Positions 58,038 through 64,000 of a stretch of 64,000 nt of DNA are shown one piece after another. Source of the stretch: Porodaedalea pini (lineage: Eukaryota; Basidiomycota; Agaricomycetes; Hymenochaetales; Hymenochaetaceae); contig NBAY01000124.1 of NCBI GenBank assembly GCA_002794775.1, positions 1 through 64,000 of the forward strand. Direction: 5' to 3'. Within the stretch, counting starts at the first letter, position 1; each line of letters opens with the position of its first letter. The translations under genes and the position numbers were made by a program. The notes beneath the pieces were generated by a model. That model was given only the letters and a program-made list of their open reading frames with translations, made no database searches and was not told where the DNA came from.

Positions 58038-58352
58038 TGCTGGAGGCCAGATTTGTAGGGAAACCGGGTAAGATGCATCGGATATGCGCTTTGACTCTTA
58101 TATATTTTGCAGGTGTCTAATCTTGATGAGAGCGTGTGATAGTAACAAGGCACAGGCAGAGATCATGCATCTGTTGCGCTAAGCCCGATTTGCTTTTCTT
58201 AGTCGGAAAAGAACGAGTTCACGAGTTATCTCCATGTTTCCTATGTCGTAGTTCGGAAAAATTTAAACCGGGAATGCTGCAATACGAAATGCATATAAGG
58301 AACATTGTGGTCTGTTGAGACCTAATAAATATATACGTTTACATGCTTGAAT

Positions 58353-59332
58353 TTAAGACATCGCATAAGGTGAATATTTCCAGTACCTGAGGAAGGAAAT
58401 CGAAAAAAAAAAGAAAAAAAAAAAAACAGTCCATTAGCAGTGCTAACGCTGTTTCTCAGACTGGAGACTTACCCAGAGTGTTTCTTCGCCAGAAGATACG
58501 GTACAGCCAGCTTGCGTAGAACCCAAGGCATGGACGGCCATGCATTCTTATACTCTGGCGGCGTATGGCTGGGTCGTCCAGAAATTCTCTGAGTGTCTAT
58601 TCACATTTACTGATAGTGATGGATGTGTTTACCTTCTCATATAAGGAACGACGAGGAACGGATCACCATGAGCTTTTGCATGTTTCTCCATGGCTGATAC
58701 CATATCCCTGACCTCACTTTCAGAGAATTGAGCATCTCTGAGCTTCGAGGCCTCGATATGGCCCAGCTCGTCATCGAAATGATTAAACTACACCAGAAGT
58801 GAGATTGATCAGCCGCGAAGCATAAGTGAGTAATCGGAAGAACAGACCATGGCATCCTTTGAGGCCTGCATGAGTTCCTTTAGTTTTGCTGCATCGAACT
58901 TTGTAGCGTCGGCCTGAGCATCGTGGATCATAGCCAGGAAGTTCGTGAGGAAGTCATGAACAGCCTTGTGTTGCTCCTGCTCATTCGAAAAGTCCATTTT
59001 CTTGTTCAGGAAAGGAAAGACCGTTTCCTCCTGTGACCGCAGAGATCAATGAGAAGATTCGCTCGGAGTAAGGGCTGACCTAGCTGACCTCCGTGTCGTG
59101 ATGATGAACTATGGATATGGCCCACGCCTCGCAGTAGCCCAAGAAGTTTTTAAGGTCATTCGTCGGAGGCTTATCGAGCTGCGAAATCACGACATCGTAA
59201 CCAATTGTATACGTCTCATGGGCTGGTAGATGCAACGTCAGTCAAAGCAACGACAAACGTCGCAGGCTGGGGAAGCATACCGCGAATCATGTTAAAATGG
59301 AGCAGCTCGAAAGGGTCAGCGGGGACGGCCAT
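58353..59332 (-). CDS. Hemerythrin-like (HHE) protein
   Basis: Six exons (58353-58386, 58473-58586, 58633-58787, 58848-59030, 59089-59222, 59281-59332), 672 nt, 223 residues. Introns are GT-AG; the acceptor before 58586 (CTCAGAG) was chosen because it alone keeps the frame. Metal-ligand candidates: His in LLHFNMIRAHE (~11-19), HHHDTEE (~58-64), EQHKAVHDF (~82-90) and FNHFDDELGH (~124-133), the four-helix HHE pattern that binds a di-iron centre or similar. It starts upstream of the O-methyltransferase on the same strand, 315 bp away. Fungal members are poorly characterised; a role in the neighbouring pathway is possible but not shown. Confidence 0.83.
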
Positions 59333-61026
59333 GATAGTTCAAGCACGAGGGAAAGACGAGGGGTAAAGAAGGTAGATGTAGCTAGCACAAAAGACGGGTC
59401 TCAGTTTAGCTGACAAGAGTTGAGTACGTGCGGACAGCATGTTCGTGCCCGATGCATGGTTTGTTGGTTTGATACAATGATAGAACTTGTGCATGGGAAT
59501 GTAGAAGATTACGATGCTTTCCTAATATAGAAGGCATTGATATTGGGTGCTTCCGGGCAGTCCGATCTAGGACGCCCGGCAACGCCTACAGAGGCCGTCC
59601 CAAAAATTATTCGGATCTGTAAGCTTTCCCACGCTTCCTAAACCCGGATTAATATTAATATTCGTGCGTTTCAGAGAAATTTAAAGGCGAGTAGGTATTT
59701 TTTATGATACTTTCTCAACCAAAATCACTCTCTCACATCCTCTCAAGGCTAATCCGACAGCGCTCATAGATCTGACATCCGCAATGCACGGGTCTGAGTC
59801 ACGGCGTTGCCTCAGCCTCTGGCTCGGTAATTTGGAAGACCCTTTTTGATGACGTTCCTAGGCTCGTGTTGTTCAGATGCCTCAATTGCCTGCACCTCGA
59901 CAATCGGACTGCAAAAGTCAGCTCAATTTTGTTCAAGCACTACTCGACGAATGTGCCCAAACAAGATGGTTTGGTTACAGTTGGTATTGTGCAATTCACC
60001 TAGCTTTTGAGGCCATTACCCTGTTGCTGTAAATGGCTTTTGCGCTCGAGGGGCCTCTGTATGGTTGCAAGGTGATGTGGTCACATGATTCGACCTGTCT
60101 TTTGCGGAGTATCGTCCCTGGATACCTTCAAGCCCATGCCACGCTCGCTGGAAAATCGCAATACATGCGGACAGAACAACCGCCCATCCGTGCCGCCACA
60201 CATCTTCTGAAGTTCGATCTTATTCAATTCGACATCTTCAGGGACGCTATCAAGTGAGTACCATGATAGATTAACGCTGAGAACGAACGTTTCTCATGCT
60301 TGCTCCCTTCATCTTCCATAAAGCTCCCCCTATCAAGCTGGACTGATGTTGCTCTGATGTTCTAGGCCAAGCTGTGTTAGAGGTGGTCAAAATGGAGGTT
60401 CAAAAATCCAAAAATCCCCGAACGGAGATAGCCAGGTCGATCACCATGGCTTCTTGAGCGCATGATTTGTGTTCCGCCACTACAAGAGGCAAAGACGGTT
60501 TCACCCTGCCAGATTATTCACCACCGTTCGTCAGCCACTCATGAGAACTCCATATGTGGACATTACTATCGAGGGCGTGAATACATTGTAAGCGGTGCTG
60601 TGGTCACTATTTCCCGATTTTCTGAACCGCAATAATCAAACTCAGAAGTTATTCCATCGCAACCATGGCGGTAGCATGCTATCACCGCAATAATGATCAA
60701 TGTGAGGCACTATGCGGGCACGGCTCATTCTTTGCCCCTGGTTCTATTTTTGTTGAGTGGTGGTGGGCGAACCGCGGCGTTCCTTCACACAGCTTCCGGA
60801 GCCGCGACGTTTTGGTATCTGAAGAAGATTTCTTGCAGACGTATCACTGATTCTGGATCCCAGAAGGAGCTCGCGACTCTCATGTGTACCATACAGGGTG
60901 TATCACAGCCTTTGAACATAAATAACAATAGCTCCAAAATCTGCCTCCGTGAGTACGAGTACTCGTTCTTTTGATAGCCTTCCCCTTCCTCCTACGCTCG
61001 AGACGACAATTCATTCATTCCAGAAA
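59333..61026. other. Intergenic, 1.7 kb, no gene supported
   Basis: Short open frames on both strands (for example 60016-60201 and 60665-60850) lack splice support and recognisable motifs. It must contain the divergent promoters of the hemerythrin-like gene and of the membrane-protein gene at 61027. Confidence 0.45.
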
Positions 61027-62352
61027 ATGTCGAGTACGCCATCTCAACCCAGCACGGCAGTGATCACTTTACCGCCCGGTTATACTCTTGAGGAATATCT
61101 GACGCTTCAGGGCCAAATTGGTACGTAGAAGTTGATGCCCTTCGTGTCGAGATTGGGCCTAACTGTATTCTAAACCAAAGTTACGATTGCTATCACTGTA
61201 GCTGTAGCTTTTGGAATCGTGGCATGGGATTAGTGATTGCTATTGCTCTAAATCCGGTTTTATCTGGCTGAAATGCCTATTTTTTGCCCTTGAAAAATGT
61301 AGCTTCGCCCTGCTTCCCGACGAGATCGCTTTGTACCGGACGAAAGACAAGAACCTGTGGCGTGCACCAACGACATGGTTGTACGTATAGCCGTCTTGGC
61401 ATCGCGCTCCTGCTTTTTCTAACGCCGAGTTGTACACGCAGCTTTATTCTTCTTCGATACTCAGGCATTATCGCGACATTTCCATCTCTATTCTTTACAT
61501 CGGTGCAGAGCCAGCATTGCCAAGCTTCGGTTATTCTGAGCCAGGTTGGAGCCGTACTCGCCGTAGCCTCATCTGGAATCATCTTCTCCTATCGTGTCTT
61601 TGCGATCTGGAGTGGGAACAGGCTAGTCCACGCTTTAGTCATTTTTATGTTTCTGCTCATGATATCATGCTGGGTGAGCTTCTTCGATCACTCCTGCTAC
61701 CACCCAACGTTGAATTCGCAAATTCCAGATTGCCGTCGCCACACAGTATAGTGCCATCACAGGCCCGTCGACCCCCTTCGGCTCAAACTGTCAGATGCAT
61801 GATATTGTGTCATGGGCACCAATCAGCTATGCTTCTTCCGTCGCATTCGACACAGTTGTGCTCCTTCTCACCCTCGCAAAGCTGCGCCCAAACCTCACGA
61901 TGGCTAAATCCCATGTCGGCCGTCAAATATTCCGGGACACTCTCATGTATTTCTTCCTCACCACCGTCACCAACATCACCGTGCTCAGCATACAGTCGCT
62001 GGGCACTGCGAGCGCGATGATCAAGCCGACGGCCGTCCCGTATTCAACGGTCATGACTGTCACGATGGGCTCGCGGGTGTATCTCAATCTGAAGCTCCTC
62101 GAGCGACGTCGCCAACGCGATGCGGAGGGAATCCCACTTAATATTCCCCTGTCGAGCCAAGGCGGCTCGTCTACCTCTGCGGATCGATCCAGAAGTGCAC
62201 AGGAGAAGTCAGTGGATAATGACTTACGCCAAAGTCCCAACACGACGCCCTTTTCCAGTACTGGATTTATGCCCTATGCGACGCCCTACCCGAGTCCTAG
62301 CCCCTATGTGGCTACGTACAGCAGCTCCCATCCATTCAACAGGACAGGCTAG
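61027..62352 (+). CDS. Seven-helix membrane protein (Agaricomycete receptor-like family)
   Basis: Five exons (61027-61120, 61181-61232, 61303-61380, 61442-61673, 61729-62352), GT-AG, 1080 nt, 359 residues. Seven hydrophobic segments can be counted: VTIAITVAVAFGIVAW, FFILLRYSGIIATFP, ILSQVGAVLAVASSGIIF, LVHALVIFMFLLMISCW, SYASSVAFDTVVLLLTL, LMYFFLTTVTNITVLSI and AVPYSTVMTVTMGSRVYL, followed by a ~100-residue polar Ser/Pro-rich tail. The WDY after helix 1 and the basic loop after helix 3 resemble a basidiomycete family with dozens of copies (DUF6533-type, from memory). Ligand and G-protein coupling unknown. Confidence 0.82.
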
Positions 62353-62754
62353 AGGTGACCGGTCCGCAAGTAGCCACCGCCTAGGAACTCGAGCATGTCG
62401 TCGGTGACGCAGCGAAAGGGGTCCTTTTATTCTATAATCGAAGGAATACGGACAATATCTATCTCCTCCTTTTAATTTCATTTCGCTTGCTACTCATCTC
62501 ATGCTCTCGTGCGTTTCATTGCATCTCGTCTCACACTCACTCTCGTGCTCATGTATGTAAACGTTGATAGTAATAGTCATACTGACGACATACAAGTTGT
62601 TCACTCCCAATAAATGGTTAGCGTTGATAAACATCAAGTTGTAGATATTCATGAGTCGATTACGAGACGATGATAAGGTGAGCTACCGTCGATCCACCAA
62701 TCAGAACAGGAAAAAGGGGGAGCCTTATACTCGTACCGTATTACCTTACATTGC
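62353..62754. other. 3' flank of the membrane-protein gene
   Basis: Probable 3' UTR; contains AATAAA-like AATAAATGG near 62610. Nothing else recognised. Confidence 0.4.
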
Positions 62755-62905
62755 TATAATGAATCGGATAGAGACATCTGCTTCCAAACAAATATTCTAC
62801 TAGCGGCCACTTCATCCTCTAAGTGGATAGGTATGCTTGCTGAGGAATCATAACGCGAAACGGGAAGTATATTTTTCCCAAGGAATTTCGTTGCTCTTTC
62901 GTTTC
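62755..62905 (+). pseudogene. SH3-domain coding fragment, copy B
   Basis: Diverged paralogue of 18858-19032. Fragments NESDRD, MLAEES and RNFVAL survive, but a TAA replaces the codon after AEES and small deletions disturb the frame. The following 280 bp match the flank of copy A without its insertions. Confidence 0.6.
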
Positions 62906-63203
62906 TGAAGGTCGTCTGATATCAAGCAAGAGTGTTCCTTTCGCTGGCTATTCAACCGTTCATTTGTTCTTTCTTTCCATCAAAATTCCCCCTTTTTTGT
63001 AAGAAATTTAGGTTCACATTCTGGATGTTCTCCTTTCCCTCGGCGTGTATTTACTTTTTAATTCGCATTTTCTAATCATGGTGGTTTGGAGAAACGGTCA
63101 CGTGCTTGATTCCGTCGCGCGCATCTGACTTCGAGCTCTCGACGTTCATCGCACAACGATCTCCTTCCTGACCACCATCTCTCTCGAACCACTCGAATTG
63201 ACG
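62906..63203. promoter_or_regulatory. Promoter region of the gene at 63204 (duplicated segment, copy B)
   Basis: Matches 19888-20109 and 27313-27415: CATCAAAATTCC, GAAACGGTCACGTG, CCGTCGCGCGCATCT, CATCGCACAA. It represents the uninterrupted state of both insertion sites. The conserved GGTCACGTG contains a CACGTG E-box. Confidence 0.55.
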
Positions 63204-64000
63204 ATGCTCGTCTCGTCTACTCTAAACGCATCGGGTCAATCATCTGTGCACCTGGTCGTCATCCATCACGGCGACGAGCGTGTGTTGGTCCCCGTCGATC
63301 TATACGCAAAGTATTCAGACCTGCAAGGCTTTGTCACAAAGGAATGGGCTCTTGAAAGCCAGGCATTTTCCTTCGAGACGGATGAGCTGAATGTCTGTGC
63401 GGGCAGGCGGGTACGGATCCATGAGGGAGCGTGGCTGGGAATCAAGGACATCGTAGGGAACATGCATGTTCGTGTTCGTGGTTCCGACATAGGGCAGTCA
63501 AGTATTCGAACTTACGAGCAGAACACTCGTGAGTATCCTAGTGCCTGAGCATTCGATTGTAAACTCACCTTAACTCTGGAAAATTCGTACTTTTAGTGCC
63601 CGCCACTACTGAAAGATGCGAACTGCTTCGCGACGAGGTATTAAACTCGCGACAGCACTCGGAGTCCGCAGAGGAAGACGAAGTAGAGGAGCAAACGAGG
63701 CCGGATAGTCAAAAGTGTGACTATGTCGTCGTTACGCCGACAGGAAGTACCCGTGCTCAGGGTTCTACGGAACTTGGGCATGAAGGCCAAAAAGTTCCTG
63801 TACAGAGTCCTAGGAAGCCGACTTCGGAAGGAGGTGAGCCTGATTTTAAGTTATGTTCAGGTTCAGGAACTTTCTCTAAATCACTCGGGAGATACTCTGA
63901 ATCTGTTCATCAACGAAGTGGATACAGAAGGAGCAAAGGAGAAGGAAGCGCAGGAGGATGAGCAGATGGCTGAACCCACGCTTAGTAAGTAATACTCGCA
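63204..64000 (+). CDS. Uncharacterised protein, N-terminal part, runs off the window
   Basis: ATG at 63204. Exon 1 63204-63528, intron 63529-63596 (GTGAGT...TTTTAG), exon 2 63597 to at least 63833, where a GTGAGC donor may follow. Exon 1 encodes about 108 residues of a compact, mixed beta-type region (VHLVVIHHGDERVLVPVD, RVRIHEGAWLGIKDI); exon 2 is acidic then Ser/Pro-rich. I recognise no family. The 3' end is outside the window. The gene has an intact promoter where its duplicated counterpart at 20-27 kb is broken by LINE-1. Confidence 0.6.

Noticed and set aside
60016..60850. Several 60-90 codon frames between the hemerythrin-like and membrane-protein genes
   Set aside because: No splice-consistent extension, no motif, conflicting phases.
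1..64000. CRISPR arrays, rRNA, tRNA genes, bacterial-type operons
   Set aside because: None seen; intron-rich genes and eukaryotic transposons rule out a prokaryotic window. A dedicated tRNA scan was not possible.

Overview
The window is fungal, most likely a mushroom-forming basidiomycete (Agaricomycetes). The evidence is dense GT-AG introns of about 45-70 bp, a Plavaka-type transposase, a DUF6698-like gene, a seven-helix membrane protein of an Agaricomycete-expanded type, and chromodomain gypsy, Ty1/copia and RNase H-bearing Tad1-like LINE elements. Roughly two thirds of the 64 kb is transposon sequence, much of it nested.

Layout. 541-9752 (-) is one uncharacterised host gene split by a 6.3-kb chromovirus (Gypsy-1, 1142-7450, 5-bp duplication AAGAG). 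10977-15083 (+) is a decayed Plavaka transposase. 16.1-16.5 kb holds WD40 debris. 16892-18283 (+) is an intact DUF6698-like gene. 18.86-27.4 kb is a duplicated host segment (SH3-coding scrap plus promoter-like DNA) interrupted by an 855-bp foldback element and a 7.2-kb LINE (LINE-1), which itself carries a 942-bp TA-flanked insert. 28138-32532 (-) is an NRPS-like enzyme, adenylation-thiolation-thioesterase, fused to a 2-oxoglutarate/Fe(II) dioxygenase. 32932-33572 (-) is the body of a small unknown gene cut at its 5' end by a second LINE (LINE-2, 33573-48832). LINE-2 contains three later insertions: a 1.7-kb unknown, a 1.0-kb solo-LTR-like element and Gypsy-2. 48928-55215 is a TA-flanked MITE split by a copia element, followed by a second foldback element. 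56471-58037 (-) is an O-methyltransferase, 58353-59332 (-) a hemerythrin-like protein, 61027-62352 (+) a seven-helix membrane protein, and 63204 onward (+) the start of an unknown gene.

With transposons removed, the NRPS-like dioxygenase and the O-methyltransferase are only about 1.5 kb apart on the same strand, with one small unknown gene between them. This looks like a compact secondary-metabolite locus (activation, release, oxidation, methylation) stretched to about 24 kb by insertions. The two LINE copies, two gypsy copies and the duplicated host segment act as internal controls: they show which mutations inactivated each element (almost all CGA to TGA) and what the empty target sites looked like.

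All gene models are hand-built from splice consensus and reading-frame closure. Those marked intact add up to whole codons. Family names rest on motif recognition, not on a database search.
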